A model generated the notes under the pieces. That model was not told where the DNA came from, searched no databases, and was given only the letters and a program-made list of their open reading frames with translations. This document shows, one piece after another, positions 43,991-53,908 of a DNA stretch of 64,000 nucleotides. Source of the DNA: Pediococcus stilesii (GTDB lineage Bacteria > Bacillota > Bacilli > Lactobacillales > Lactobacillaceae); NCBI RefSeq assembly GCF_001437075.1, contig NZ_JQBX01000002.1, positions 62,001 through 126,000 on the forward strand, given 5' to 3'. A program made the translations under genes and the position numbers. Positions within the stretch are counted from its first letter, which is position 1. Each line of letters opens with the position of its first letter.

Positions 43991-45169
43991 TTACACTTTC
44001 GAGCGACGCAACCATAACGTTAAAATTAGTGCTGCAGCCCACATTATTATTCCGGCAATCGGCGTTTTAAACAGTCCTAAATGCGTCAACAATTGCCCAC
44101 CGCCAAATGAACCAATCATAATTCCCACATTAAAGGCTGCAATATTTAAAGCCGAAGCAATCTGTGTATCATCCGGAAGCCGAGATTCAGCCACTTGCAT
44201 TGTGAACAGCTGTAGGCCTGGAACGTTCATAAATGCCAAAAATCCCATTGCAAATATTAATATTAATCCAACAATTTGATTGCTTAATCCGATTAACATC
44301 AAAATCATTATTCCCGTCAAGGACGCAAACATCCAAGTTAGTGCCGTTAAAGGTCGGTGATTGGCAAAGCGTCCACCCAAAGTGTTACCAATCGCCACTG
44401 CGAGCCCGTACACCAATAAAATTACTACGCTTGCGCTGGCACTCCAGCCTTGTTGAATTAAAATTGCACTCATATAAGTGTATACCGGAAAACTCGCTCC
44501 GTAACCCAAACCAGTAATTATAAATCCAATAACAATTTGTGGTTCTCGAATTAAGCGACCGATTGCTCCTTTTTTTCCGGCAACCGGTTGAGGTAAATTA
44601 TTTGGAACTAAAATCGCATTTCCAATTAATGCCAAAATCCCTAAAGCCGCAATTACGGTAAATGCTACCCGCCAGCTCGCATGTTGAGCAATAAAAGTTC
44701 CCAGTGGTACACCTGTAACTGTTGCAACGGTTAGTCCAGTGAACATCATTGCAATTGCGGATGCTCTCCGGTTTTCTTCTACTACGCTAGCGGCAATTAC
44801 AGTTGCCACCGCCATGAATAGTCCATGTGCAAAGGCAGCAATTACGCGCCCAACCAATAAAATTACAAAAGTTGGGGCGACAGCCGTCAATAAATTACCG
44901 ATAATGAAAGTTACCATAACCATCAATAATAATTTTTTGCGCGCTATTTTTGCCGTTATTGATGTTAAAAGTGGAGCTCCAACCGTAATCCCTGCGGCAT
45001 AAATTGAAACAGTTAGTCCCGCAGTTTCTAGATTGATCCCAAAACTCTTAACGATTAAAGGCATTACACCAACGCTGATAAACTCGGTCATCCCAATTGC
45101 AAAAGCACTTAACGCAAGCGCTAATAATGTCCATGACGCACGAGTTGTTTTTACTACCGTGTTTTCCAT
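43991..45169 (-). CDS. MFS transporter, DHA1 (YdhP/AraJ-like) family
   Basis: This 392-residue membrane protein has twelve helices. It opens LALSAFAIGMTEFISVGVMPLI, a hallmark of AraJ/YdhP-type drug or sugar exporters, and carries GVPLGTFIAQHASWRVAFTVIAALG near 155-180. Substrate unknown. ATG at 45169 is seven bases after GAGGAGG. Its promoter has TATAAT with an upstream inverted repeat, and it is divergent from a PadR regulator. Confidence 0.85.
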   Translation of the reverse strand: MENTVVKTTRASWTLLALALSAFAIGMTEFISVGVMPLIVKSFGINLETAGLTVSIYAAGITVGAPLLTSITAKIARKKLLLMVMVTFIIGNLLTAVAPTFVILLVGRVIAAFAHGLFMAVATVIAASVVEENRRASAIAMMFTGLTVATVTGVPLGTFIAQHASWRVAFTVIAALGILALIGNAILVPNNLPQPVAGKKGAIGRLIREPQIVIGFIITGLGYGASFPVYTYMSAILIQQGWSASASVVILLVYGLAVAIGNTLGGRFANHRPLTALTWMFASLTGIMILMLIGLSNQIVGLILIFAMGFLAFMNVPGLQLFTMQVAESRLPDDTQIASALNIAAFNVGIMIGSFGGGQLLTHLGLFKTPIAGIIMWAAALILTLWLRRSKV

Positions 45170-45235
45170 AACGAATCCTCCTCTTTTTGTTGACAAATAT
45201 TGATTATATGAGGTGGTTACTCAAAAACAAGTACG

Positions 45236-45266
45236 TACTAAAAAGTGCTATACATACTTTTTAGTA
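45236..45266 (-). promoter_or_regulatory. Inverted repeat upstream of the DHA1 transporter
   Basis: TACTAAAAAGT and ACTTTTTAGTA form perfect 11-bp arms with a 9-nt centre. It lies just upstream of a minus-strand promoter (TTGTTT, 16 bp, TATAAT at 45205-45210). It is a plausible TetR/MarR/HxlR-type operator. Confidence 0.55.
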
Positions 45267-45345
45267 TGGATTGGAGAAATAAGGTGTTCGGTTCAAAATA
45301 ATTGCAATATATCGAAACGATGTATATACTTGAAATCGTTAGTTA

Positions 45346-45364
45346 ATATATCTTTTAGATATAT
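45346..45364 (+). promoter_or_regulatory. PadR-type operator candidate
   Basis: ATATATC-TTTTA-GATATAT is a perfect inverted repeat 29 bp before the padR start. A second, imperfect copy (TATATCG-AAA-CGATGTATA) lies at about 45308-45326. Both resemble the ATAT-rich operators of PadR regulators that control multidrug pumps. Confidence 0.5.
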
Positions 45365-45392
45365 ATCGTTAAATAAGGAATCAGGTGTAAAT

Positions 45393-45935
45393 ATGTATCA
45401 GTTATTTATTTTAGGTCAACTTATGGACCATCCCATGTCGGGATATCAAATTCGAAAGGCTTTGGCCGTTATCATTGGTTCCGATCAAACCATTAGTTTT
45501 GGGGCCTTGTATCCTCAACTTGATAAACTGGCCAATGCCGGTGACATCACATTGGAATTTAAAACTTCCAGCCAACAAAGAACCCAAAAAATGGCGACAA
45601 TCACTCCTCAAGGGCGGAAACATTTTAAAGAAATGATTTTGGCACCAATTGTATTAAACAAACAAACTCAGTCCGAATTTCAGATGAAGATTAATTTCTT
45701 ACATTTATTAACGCATTCTCAACAACTTTCCGTCCTGGATGACTTTGAAGAGTATTTAAATGACAAACTCAAACGACTTCGAAAAAAACAGGCGGAGTTG
45801 CCAAGCAATAAAAACATGATCGTTGCTGACATTAAAGACACTATGCGCGTTATTGATTTAAGAATCACCCGAATCGATGCACAGCTACGTTGGATTAAAA
45901 ACTTAATTTTAGAATTAAATCGAGAGGAAGAGTAA
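45393..45935 (+). CDS. PadR-family transcriptional regulator
   Basis: This 180-residue regulator has an N-terminal winged helix (MYQLFILGQLMDHPMSGYQIRKAL, then GALYPQLDKLANAGDITLE) and a long helical C-terminal dimerisation arm rich in Lys and Glu. PadR proteins repress neighbouring efflux genes. ATG at 45393 follows AGGTG by five bases; a 60-codon upstream extension covers the operator and is not credible. The stop lies 1 bp before the start of the downstream pump, so they form an operon. Confidence 0.85.
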   Translation: MYQLFILGQLMDHPMSGYQIRKALAVIIGSDQTISFGALYPQLDKLANAGDITLEFKTSSQQRTQKMATITPQGRKHFKEMILAPIVLNKQTQSEFQMKINFLHLLTHSQQLSVLDDFEEYLNDKLKRLRKKQAELPSNKNMIVADIKDTMRVIDLRITRIDAQLRWIKNLILELNREEE

Positions 45936-45936
45936 C

Positions 45937-47369
45937 ATGGGTAAACTTGCATTTGTAGATGATCCAAAGATTCAAAAAGACCGCTGGTTGATTCTAATCG
46001 CGGTCTGTATTTTCACTTTTATGTCGACTCTTGATGGGAGCATCGTAAACATCGCCCTTCCCGTCATCAGTCGTGATATGAACATTCCAATGAACCAATC
46101 CGAATGGGTCGTTTCTATTTATTTAATCGTGATTTGTATGTTATTACTATTATTTGGGAAATTAGGCGATGCGCATGGGAAGATCCGCATCTTTAAAATT
46201 GGTTCCATCCTTTTTACCATGGGATCACTTCTTTGTGGGTTTAACACCGGATTAGCCATGTTACTATTCGCCCGTGTTGTTCAAGCCATCGGTGCCGCGA
46301 TGACAATGAGTACTAATAATGGCATTATCACTGAGGTCTTTCCTTTTCAGGAACGCGGACGGGCGCTTGAATGATTGGCTCTTTTGTCGCCCTAGGCAGC
46401 ATTGCCGGCCCTGGAATTGGCGGATTAATTTTGGCACATTTGAATTGGGGATATATCTTTTGGATTAACGTCCCAATTGGTATTATTGCCATCATTATCG
46501 GTCAAAAAGTCCTCCCTAAAGACGTCATCACCACCAAACAAAAAATTGATAAGCCGGGTGCTTTTCTTTTTGCAGTTATCATGGTGACCCTCTTTGCTGG
46601 AATTTCGATTGGACAAGAAATCGGCTTTACTCATCCAATTATTCTGACGATGTTTGCACTCACCATCATTACGTTTATTAGCTTTTTATACGTTGAAACA
46701 CATGTTACGGCACCAATATTATCCTTGCACATTTTTAAAAACATGCGCTTTACCCTCAGTATTATCTGTGCATTTTTAATCTTTGTGACCAACTTCTTTT
46801 TCAATGTTATTGCACCATTTTACTTAGAAAATGCGCTTGGAATGGCGGCCAACTATGCCGGATATACTTTAATGATTTTTCCGCTGGTTAATGTCGTTGT
46901 CGCACCAGTTTCTGGTACAATTTCCGACAAAATTGGTTCTGAAAAATTAACATTCATTGGACTAATTATTATTTTATTCGCCCAACTGGGTTATATTGTT
47001 ACCAATGTTGCCACTCCGCTTTGGTTATTCATGTTCTTTATTGGATTAAATGGTCTTGGAAACGGGATTTTCCAAGCTCCTAATAATGCCCTTGTAATGG
47101 GTTCTGTTGAGCCCAAAGAACTTGGCGTCGCGGGTGGAATTAACGCTTTGGCACGTGAATTAGGAATGGTCGTCGGAATTTCATTTGCAACTACCGTGCT
47201 GTTTTCTGCAATGAGTAAATCCGCGGGAAGAACTGTCACCTCTTACATTCCTGGTCATCCAGAAATTTTTATTGCCGGTATGCATGTGGCCTTCATTGTT
47301 TCATTCATAATTTGTTTAGTTTCGATTGTCATTACGAGCATGCGCTTATTCAAAAAAGCACGCATTTAG
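45937..47369 (+). pseudogene. DHA2-family (EmrB/QacA-like) MFS drug transporter, frameshifted
   Basis: This is a 14-helix multidrug:H+ antiporter gene of about 477 codons, broken near its first third. The first part (145 residues, 45937-46374) contains FTFMSTLDGSIVNIALPVI and LLLFGKLGDAHGKIRI. It stops at RGRALE where the family has RGRALGMIGSF. The second part (332 residues, 46371-47369) resumes at MIGSFVALGSIAGPGIGG. Restoring one G in CTTGAATG near 46370 would rejoin the frames. The TGA and ATG now overlap as ATGA. It is probably non-functional unless reinitiation gives two interacting halves. Operon with padR. Confidence 0.85.
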
Positions 47370-47375
47370 GAAAAC

Positions 47376-47432
47376 AAAAAACGAGATGGTTAATCGGGTT
47401 GGAATGTACCCGAATCAATCATCTCGTTTTTT
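47376..47432. terminator. Bidirectional terminator
   Basis: AAAACGAGATG pairs with CATCTCGTTTT, enclosing a second stem CGGGTT/AACCCG-like (CGGGT with ACCCG). T-runs occur on both sides. It separates the pump and htrA. Confidence 0.85.
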
Positions 47433-47435
47433 ATA

Positions 47436-48695
47436 TTATTTGCTTGTGCTCGTAGTTAACGAACTCGTTGTTTTAGTTAATTTGACGTTCACAGTTTTAT
47501 ATTTACCATCGCGGTAATAGCCGACCTCAATGGTATCGTTAATTTTATGTTTATAGAGCGCTTCTCTTAATCCAGCGGTATCGGTGATCGCTTTCCCATC
47601 AATTTTAGTTACGACATCATATTTTTTCAATCCTGCGTTTTTAGCGGGACCGTCATTGGTGGTCTGCATAATAACAGCTCCATCAGTAACAGACGTTGGT
47701 AATTTCAAAATTGATTTTTGTTGCGACGAAGAAATTTCAGTCAAATCGACCAATGATACACCCAATGCTGGACGCGTAATTTTACCATCCTTAACCAACT
47801 GATCGATAATTGATACCACTTCGTTTGATGGAATCGCAAATCCCATTCCTTCAACGGTGGCATTGTCCCCCGATCCGCTTGAAGAAAGTTTCATGGAGTT
47901 AATTCCAATTACTTGCCCCGCCAGATTGATCAACGGACCACCGGAGTTTCCAGAGTTAATTGCCGCATCGGTTTGTATAACTGTGGCTTCACTTGCCCCC
48001 TGTCCGTCTTCACTAGTTGTTTCGACCGTTCGTTTCTTAGCCGATATAATTCCTTGTGTCAAAGAGGTTGCGTACTGAGAACCAAGTGGTGAACCAATTG
48101 CTAAGGCCGTTTCACCAACTTTAATATTATCAGAATCGCCAAAACTAGCGACGGTTGTGACCGCTGAAGAATTAATTTTTAAGACAGCTAAATCAGTCAC
48201 GCTATCCGTTCCGACAATTTTAGCGGGCATTTTTTTACCATCGCTCATAATAATCTCAAGCGAATTAGAACCACTGACAACGTGATTATTTGTAACGATA
48301 TAAGCGGAATCCCCACTCTTCTTATAAATCACACCGGATCCTTCAGAAGCCGTCTCCAGTTCACCAGATGAAGAAGACTTCGAGGACGAAGAGCCCGATT
48401 GGTCACCAAAAATGGAACTAATGATACTATCTGAGCTATTAGAACTGGTCTTCTGTAAATTAATAACCGACACAACCGAGTCTTTTATCGTTGAAAATGC
48501 TTTTGACGACTGGCTGCTAACATTTACTTTCACATTACTGGTTGCTGTTGACCCCGAAGAGTTAGATCCCGTTGGAACAGCAGTACTTGATGATTCAATT
48601 TTGTTCTGGACAAAACTGGCTCCACCATAAGCAATTCCACCGCCAAGTAAACCAGCAATTGCCGCTGTAATCACCACTTTGTTGTTCATTTTCAT
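47436..48695 (-). CDS. htrA: HtrA/DegP-type serine protease
   Basis: This 419-residue surface protease degrades misfolded exported proteins. It has an N-terminal anchor helix (about 7-26), a Ser-rich linker, a trypsin-like domain with the triad His in VTNNHVVSG near 130, Asp in SVTDLAVLKI near 163 and Ser in NSGNSGGPL near 245, and one C-terminal PDZ domain (about 310-405). The Shine-Dalgarno is weak or distant. It lies downstream of walJ, the usual position in Lactobacillales, and may have its own promoter (extended -10 TACGGTATACAAT about 48755). Confidence 0.95.
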   Translation of the reverse strand: MKMNNKVVITAAIAGLLGGGIAYGGASFVQNKIESSSTAVPTGSNSSGSTATSNVKVNVSSQSSKAFSTIKDSVVSVINLQKTSSNSSDSIISSIFGDQSGSSSSKSSSSGELETASEGSGVIYKKSGDSAYIVTNNHVVSGSNSLEIIMSDGKKMPAKIVGTDSVTDLAVLKINSSAVTTVASFGDSDNIKVGETALAIGSPLGSQYATSLTQGIISAKKRTVETTSEDGQGASEATVIQTDAAINSGNSGGPLINLAGQVIGINSMKLSSSGSGDNATVEGMGFAIPSNEVVSIIDQLVKDGKITRPALGVSLVDLTEISSSQQKSILKLPTSVTDGAVIMQTTNDGPAKNAGLKKYDVVTKIDGKAITDTAGLREALYKHKINDTIEVGYYRDGKYKTVNVKLTKTTSSLTTSTSK

Positions 48696-48816
48696 AAGAA
48701 TACGCGGATTTCCCGCTCCCTCCCCATAAACTAATTTTGATTAACACCATTGTATACCGTAAATGAGTATCTTCTGTGAATTTTATGCTTAAATTTCTAA
48801 AAAATTATAACATTAA

Positions 48817-49617
48817 TTAAATCAAAGTTAACGGATCAGCTACTGTATGATCTGTGTCTAAAATTTGGAAATCGTGTCCCACGGCTAAATCGTGGTTTTG
48901 CATCATCGAACTAACCGTCAGATGTGCCAATTCTTTCATGTTGTTGTGCAAGCTAAGGTGTCCCAGAAAAATTTTCTTGGTTCGATTACCCATCACGTCC
49001 ATTAAAGCATTAGCCCCATCCTCATTTGATAAATGACCGTGGTCGCCCATAATTCTCTGCTTCAATGGCCATGGATAACCGCCCATCCGCAGCATTTCGG
49101 TGTCGTGGTTCACTTCAAAAAGATACCCGTCGGCATTTTTAATCGTACCGGCCACTCGGTCTGATACATAGCCGGTATCCGTTAAGATAACGAAGGATTT
49201 TCCCGCATGATGAAATTCATAAAATTGAGGTTCAGCCGCATCATGTGAAACCGCAAAACTTTCAATGTCTAAGTCATTCAATGATTTCGTGGTATTGGGG
49301 TCAAAAACAAACTTCTGTTCAGTTGGAATTTTACCAACTTTTCCATCAATTGCGTCCCATGTCCCCTTGTTAGCATAAATATCGATGCCGTACTTTCGCG
49401 CTAAAACGCCAACACTTTGAATATGGTCTGAATGCTCGTGCGTCACAAATAATGAATCAACGTCACTAATATCACGTCCAACACTTTCCATTAATCCGGC
49501 AATTTTTTTGCCACTAAGACCGGCATCTACCAGTACTTTGTGTCCTGGCGTTTCAATGTATGTAACATTTCCCGTGCTACCACTGGCAAGCACGCTAACT
49601 TTTAAACCATCTTCCAT
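48817..49617 (-). CDS. walJ: WalJ/YycJ metallo-beta-lactamase-fold hydrolase
   Basis: This 266-residue metallohydrolase carries LFVTHEHSDHIQSV near 57-70, the metal-binding THxHxDH motif, further metal residues in SHDAAEP near 125 and TDTGYVS near 145, and GHLSLHNN near 220. It is the last conserved gene of the walRKHI locus and has been tied to cell-wall and DNA-damage phenotypes in related bacteria. The 70 bp after walI fit one operon. Confidence 0.93.
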   Translation of the reverse strand: MEDGLKVSVLASGSTGNVTYIETPGHKVLVDAGLSGKKIAGLMESVGRDISDVDSLFVTHEHSDHIQSVGVLARKYGIDIYANKGTWDAIDGKVGKIPTEQKFVFDPNTTKSLNDLDIESFAVSHDAAEPQFYEFHHAGKSFVILTDTGYVSDRVAGTIKNADGYLFEVNHDTEMLRMGGYPWPLKQRIMGDHGHLSNEDGANALMDVMGNRTKKIFLGHLSLHNNMKELAHLTVSSMMQNHDLAVGHDFQILDTDHTVADPLTLI

Positions 49618-49687
49618 TAATTTGACCTTCCTACTTAATTTAACTTCAATTACAACAAAATTTGAACTTCAAATGAAGCTCGAACTA

Positions 49688-50725
49688 TCATTCAGATTCG
49701 GAATTGGCACCGGAACTACTAGACTGTGAAGTAATGGCTGAGCTTCCAGTACTAGCACTGGAAGTCACCGAGCTACCACTGGTTGTATCAGCGCTAGAAT
49801 TACTGCTTGCTGAATTTAATGCCGTGCTAATTCGAGCCGTTTCTCCAGATGCTGATGAAGCTTCCTCAGAACTGCTTGAAACACTATCGACAACTTGCTG
49901 TACCGTCTTGGTCGATTCGCTTGCTTCTGAATCTTTTTTAATTAAAACTCCCGAGAAGGCGTTAATCCTCTTCGTCTCAATTCCCGTGCTACTCTTACTC
50001 TTGATTCCTATAATCCATGTCGGAACATATACTACGCCGTTATCCGTCGTAAGTAAATTAGTGTAACCTAACTCGGCCCATTCTATCTTTGAATTATTTG
50101 GAATTTCATTATACTGATACAGCCAAGTTACTGCTCTCGTTTGACTAATTAAATCACTTTCCTCACGGAGCTGCTCTTGATTAGCAAGATGACCTTGCGT
50201 GTATCCCGTAACTTCTTGTGCACCATTAACGTAAAAAATTAGTTGCCCCGCCTTTGAATAAACGGGACGTCCGTCAATCATTTGTGTATAAACAATCTGC
50301 GTGGAATTACTCAAATTAACATTGTAAGTGTATTGAGAACCAAAAATAATGTTGTTTCGATTTTTCACAAAAGCATTCAACGTTTTTTGTGGCTGTTTAA
50401 CATTAATCGTAACTGGATCCGCTAAAGTACTATAAATCTTATCACCACTGACCCTAGCGTCTTGATCAATCAATCTTTTTAAATCATTTTTTAAAGAAGT
50501 ATCCACTTTTGCCGATGCGTAATATCCACTTGATTTGGTGTTAGAAAGTGGCATGTACGTGATCTGGTCATTACGCATTTCTTTTAAAATTGTAGTATTT
50601 CGACTTGAGCTTGTCGACGAAACCGTCCCAGATTCTAATTGATATTGCCAATAGGAGCCAAACAAATACGCATTTAGAATTGCGAAGACGATAATAAAAA
50701 TAACTTCTATTCTTCTAAAATCCAC
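49688..50725 (-). CDS. walI: WalI/YycI regulatory membrane protein
   Basis: This 345-residue protein has one N-terminal membrane helix (about 7-27) and an extracellular YycI domain. With WalH it controls WalK activity. The C-terminal ~80 residues are almost all Ser, Ala and Thr, longer than is usual for the family and likely a flexible wall-exposed tail. The GTG start follows GAGGAGAG. It is 16 bp after walH. Confidence 0.9.
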   Translation of the reverse strand: MDFRRIEVIFIIVFAILNAYLFGSYWQYQLESGTVSSTSSSRNTTILKEMRNDQITYMPLSNTKSSGYYASAKVDTSLKNDLKRLIDQDARVSGDKIYSTLADPVTINVKQPQKTLNAFVKNRNNIIFGSQYTYNVNLSNSTQIVYTQMIDGRPVYSKAGQLIFYVNGAQEVTGYTQGHLANQEQLREESDLISQTRAVTWLYQYNEIPNNSKIEWAELGYTNLLTTDNGVVYVPTWIIGIKSKSSTGIETKRINAFSGVLIKKDSEASESTKTVQQVVDSVSSSSEEASSASGETARISTALNSASSNSSADTTSGSSVTSSASTGSSAITSQSSSSGANSESE

Positions 50726-50741
50726 TTTTGCTTCTCTCCTC

Positions 50742-52040
50742 TCAACTAATTAAATCTCGATAAGATGTCCAGTCTCCGCGGTATTTAATATACCAAGTTG
50801 GTTCTAGCTCAACCGTTGAATTGGCCGAAACTTTCCCAGACCAATCATAGCCAACATCAATGTCTTCAATTTTTTTAGTATCAATTCCATTTAGTTCTAA
50901 TTGATTCAATATTGTTTCCGTGCTTGGTAATTCCTTATTGTTTTCCGACGTAGGCACTGGTACATCAAGGTTGTATATTGAAAAAGCAGTCGTTAATTCA
51001 GAAGATTGACGAGAAACCTTGATTGTCCCTAACCCATCATTATTAAAGATTGGAAAGCCACCAACGTAGTCCCTGAATTCAGCTTGATATTGGCTTGGAT
51101 GGAAATTGAAGTACCGCATGTTATCAACCTGAACACCCAGCTGTTTCATTTGATAAAAGCTTTTCTCAATATTTGTTTTTAAATCACCGTTCTTACCATT
51201 ATTTTTGCTAGTGTCATTAAACGTTGCTGAACCATCATTTTGGATCAGAAGACGCTTAGCATTATTAGCAGTTACGTATTCCGTTCCATCTTTAACCTTC
51301 TTGGTATCAATTGAATCAGCATCCGTGTCAGTCAGTAAATTAGCGGTAAACACACTGCTGCTTTCTTTATTAATCAAAAAGCTGTAATAAGGTACTTCGA
51401 TGGAATCCGGATAGTCGTTAATCAGCTTGTGATTCATAATCTTTTCTTTAACGCCATACTCTTGATCATTATTTTTAACTATCTTTCTCAAGCTTTTGAG
51501 ACTCTGTTTCGTGACCTTTATTTGATAAACGTCGTACGTTTTATCATCTAATAAAAAGAACTCATTTTTCCGATCTAAATTAATCACGATTTGACTAACT
51601 TCGGTATTCGTATCCATTTTTTGATCATACACGCTGCTTAGTATTTGACCCGTAACATTGCTTGGATACTTTAACATTAAGCTCCGCGTCATGCTCGCAT
51701 AGTCTAAAAAGCGTTCCTTGTTTCCACGTGAAACACGTGTTGAACTTTCTAACTTCCATTTTGAAAGTTCATTAATAATTGCTTTTGAAAGGCTTTTTTT
51801 AGAGCTGTTGATTAATGTTTGTTTTTGATTTGAGTTAGTGTAGATAACCTGGGTTGGGAGAATCACATCACTCATATCCCGACTAACCTGGTTTGATTGT
51901 ACTTTCTCAGTTGAAACCTGTTTTGCACGCTCATAGCGCGCCGGATTTGTCCAAATAATCCAAGACAGCGCCATACTTGCAAGTGCTAAAAGCGCCAATA
52001 TTACATGTCGTGCAATTTTACGAGTTTTAGTGTCTTTCAT
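50742..52040 (-). CDS. walH: WalH/YycH regulatory membrane protein
   Basis: This 432-residue protein has one N-terminal helix (about 12-32, ILALLALASMALSWIIW) and a large extracellular YycH domain with YGVKEKIMNHKLINDYPDSIEVPYY-like region near 195-220. It restrains WalK together with WalI. The ATG at 52040 overlaps the walK stop as TAATG; a TTG three codons earlier lies closer to AAGGAG and is the alternative start. Confidence 0.92.
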   Translation of the reverse strand: MKDTKTRKIARHVILALLALASMALSWIIWTNPARYERAKQVSTEKVQSNQVSRDMSDVILPTQVIYTNSNQKQTLINSSKKSLSKAIINELSKWKLESSTRVSRGNKERFLDYASMTRSLMLKYPSNVTGQILSSVYDQKMDTNTEVSQIVINLDRKNEFFLLDDKTYDVYQIKVTKQSLKSLRKIVKNNDQEYGVKEKIMNHKLINDYPDSIEVPYYSFLINKESSSVFTANLLTDTDADSIDTKKVKDGTEYVTANNAKRLLIQNDGSATFNDTSKNNGKNGDLKTNIEKSFYQMKQLGVQVDNMRYFNFHPSQYQAEFRDYVGGFPIFNNDGLGTIKVSRQSSELTTAFSIYNLDVPVPTSENNKELPSTETILNQLELNGIDTKKIEDIDVGYDWSGKVSANSTVELEPTWYIKYRGDWTSYRDLIS

Positions 52041-53887
52041 TATTCCCAAGTATCTCCTTCCTCAAATGGTTCATATGGAAGTGAAATATAAAAGGTCGAG
52101 CCTTCGCCTTCACGACTTTCGACCCAAATTCGACCACCATGCATCTGAATTACTTCTTTTGAAATTGCCAATCCCAAACCGGTTCCACCTTGAGCACGGG
52201 AACGGGCCTTATCCACTCGATAGAAACGGTCAAAGACGTGACTGATCGCATCCTTTGGAATTCCTAGCCCTTGGTCTGTGATACTCATAATAACGTGATT
52301 GTGCGTCTCTAATAGGCGACACGTAATCACACTTCCATCCGGTGAATACTTGATCGCATTGTTCATAATGTTATCCAGTACTTGTTGAATTTTATCGGTA
52401 TCAATTTCGACCCAAATATCACGACGCGTGAAATCACGTTTAATCGAGTAACTTTTATCATGTTCGTCATTATTTTTTAAAATCATGTCGAATCGATCAA
52501 GAATGTGATTAAAGAGCTCGTTTAAGTTAACATACTCTAACTCTAATTTTGCCGTCCCAGAATCCATCCGCGACAGATTAAGTAAATCGTTAATCATTCG
52601 CATCATTCGGTCTGTTTCCTCTTGCGTGACCTTTAAAAAGTTGGGAGCAACATCAGGATCTTTCCAGGCACCCTCTACCAAAGCTTCGATATAACTTTTC
52701 ATACTTGTTAGTGGTGTTCGTAATTCATGAGAAACATTTGAAACAAATTGCTTTCGATCTTGATCAATCTTTTGCTGCTCAGTAACATCGTGCAAAACAC
52801 AAACCAATCCACTAATAAATCCTGATTCACGTTGAATCAAGGCGAAGGAGGCGTGTAAAATTAAATCCTGTTTTTCATCTGACAAATCTAAAACAACTTG
52901 TTCTTGATTTTCAAGCAGGTCACGTAGCGTAAACGTCCCCCGCAAATCTAAAATATCTAGAATCGATTTACCCACAATTTGGTCTGTCTCTAAACTCAAA
53001 AAGTCGGTCGCCATTTCGTTAACAATCGTAATTCGTCCTCGGCGATCCGTTGCCAAAACACCATCGGTCATGTATCCCAAAACGGAATCCAAGCGACGCC
53101 GTTCTGATTCTGTAGACTCTTGCGATTCCTCGACGCGAACGGAAAGCTCATTAACCGCCGTTGCAAGTTGACCTAATTCGTCATCGCCGTAGATTTGAAC
53201 TTGGCCGGAATAGTCTCCACGAGCAATTTGTAACGTTCTTTGACGCATTTCCTCAATTGGACGCGTAATCGCGCGTGAAATTAGAATTGCCAACACAAGT
53301 CCAATCGACACCGCAATTAACGCTGCTACCACAAAAATTAACGTTATATTGTTAACGTTTTGGTAAACTGATTCAAGATTGGCACGAATGTAAATAACAC
53401 CCGTCAAGTTATTGGTTGCTCCCGATGTGTTGATTAAAGGAACAATCGAAACAAAATAGCGCGTGTTATTCGTCTTATTGTACGAAACTTGTTGATACGT
53501 TCGCGTGTTATAAATCACGTCTTTGACATTACGGTCAGTCGTTTTTTGGCCGACAATACTTTGTCCGGTGCTGTTACTGGTTCCCCGAATAACTCCCTTA
53601 GCGTCAATTACGCGAATTTCGGTGATATTTTGATTATTAACGTTACCAATAATCTCCGAAATCTGAGTATTAGCTTTTTTAGTACTCGATCGCTCTAATT
53701 GATCGCTAATTTCATTTTCAACGTACGGCTGAAGTTGAACCTGCGTTTTAAACTGGTTTAAATTTTGAGTCTCAAGTTGACGCACAAAAATAACCCCAAC
53801 GACTTCCAACGTTACGACTAATAACATTGCAAACACTAGAGCTATTTTAAAGTTAATTGATTTGAAAAAACTCGTTCTTTTATTCAT
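52040..53887 (-). CDS. walK: Sensor histidine kinase WalK
   Basis: This 615-residue kinase has two transmembrane helices (about 13-33 and 180-202) around an extracellular Cache-like loop, then HAMP (about 203-255), PAS (about 263-370), HisKA with the phosphorylated histidine in FVSNVSHELRTPLTS near 385, and HATPase_c with DNIMNNAIKYSPDG, TDQGLGIP and GGTGLGLAISKEVI. It senses cell-wall state and phosphorylates WalR. It overlaps walH by one base and follows walR by 22 bp. Confidence 0.97.
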   Translation of the reverse strand: MNKRTSFFKSINFKIALVFAMLLVVTLEVVGVIFVRQLETQNLNQFKTQVQLQPYVENEISDQLERSSTKKANTQISEIIGNVNNQNITEIRVIDAKGVIRGTSNSTGQSIVGQKTTDRNVKDVIYNTRTYQQVSYNKTNNTRYFVSIVPLINTSGATNNLTGVIYIRANLESVYQNVNNITLIFVVAALIAVSIGLVLAILISRAITRPIEEMRQRTLQIARGDYSGQVQIYGDDELGQLATAVNELSVRVEESQESTESERRRLDSVLGYMTDGVLATDRRGRITIVNEMATDFLSLETDQIVGKSILDILDLRGTFTLRDLLENQEQVVLDLSDEKQDLILHASFALIQRESGFISGLVCVLHDVTEQQKIDQDRKQFVSNVSHELRTPLTSMKSYIEALVEGAWKDPDVAPNFLKVTQEETDRMMRMINDLLNLSRMDSGTAKLELEYVNLNELFNHILDRFDMILKNNDEHDKSYSIKRDFTRRDIWVEIDTDKIQQVLDNIMNNAIKYSPDGSVITCRLLETHNHVIMSITDQGLGIPKDAISHVFDRFYRVDKARSRAQGGTGLGLAISKEVIQMHGGRIWVESREGEGSTFYISLPYEPFEEGDTWE

Positions 53888-53908
53888 TTAATCTCCAAAA
53901 ACCTTGAA

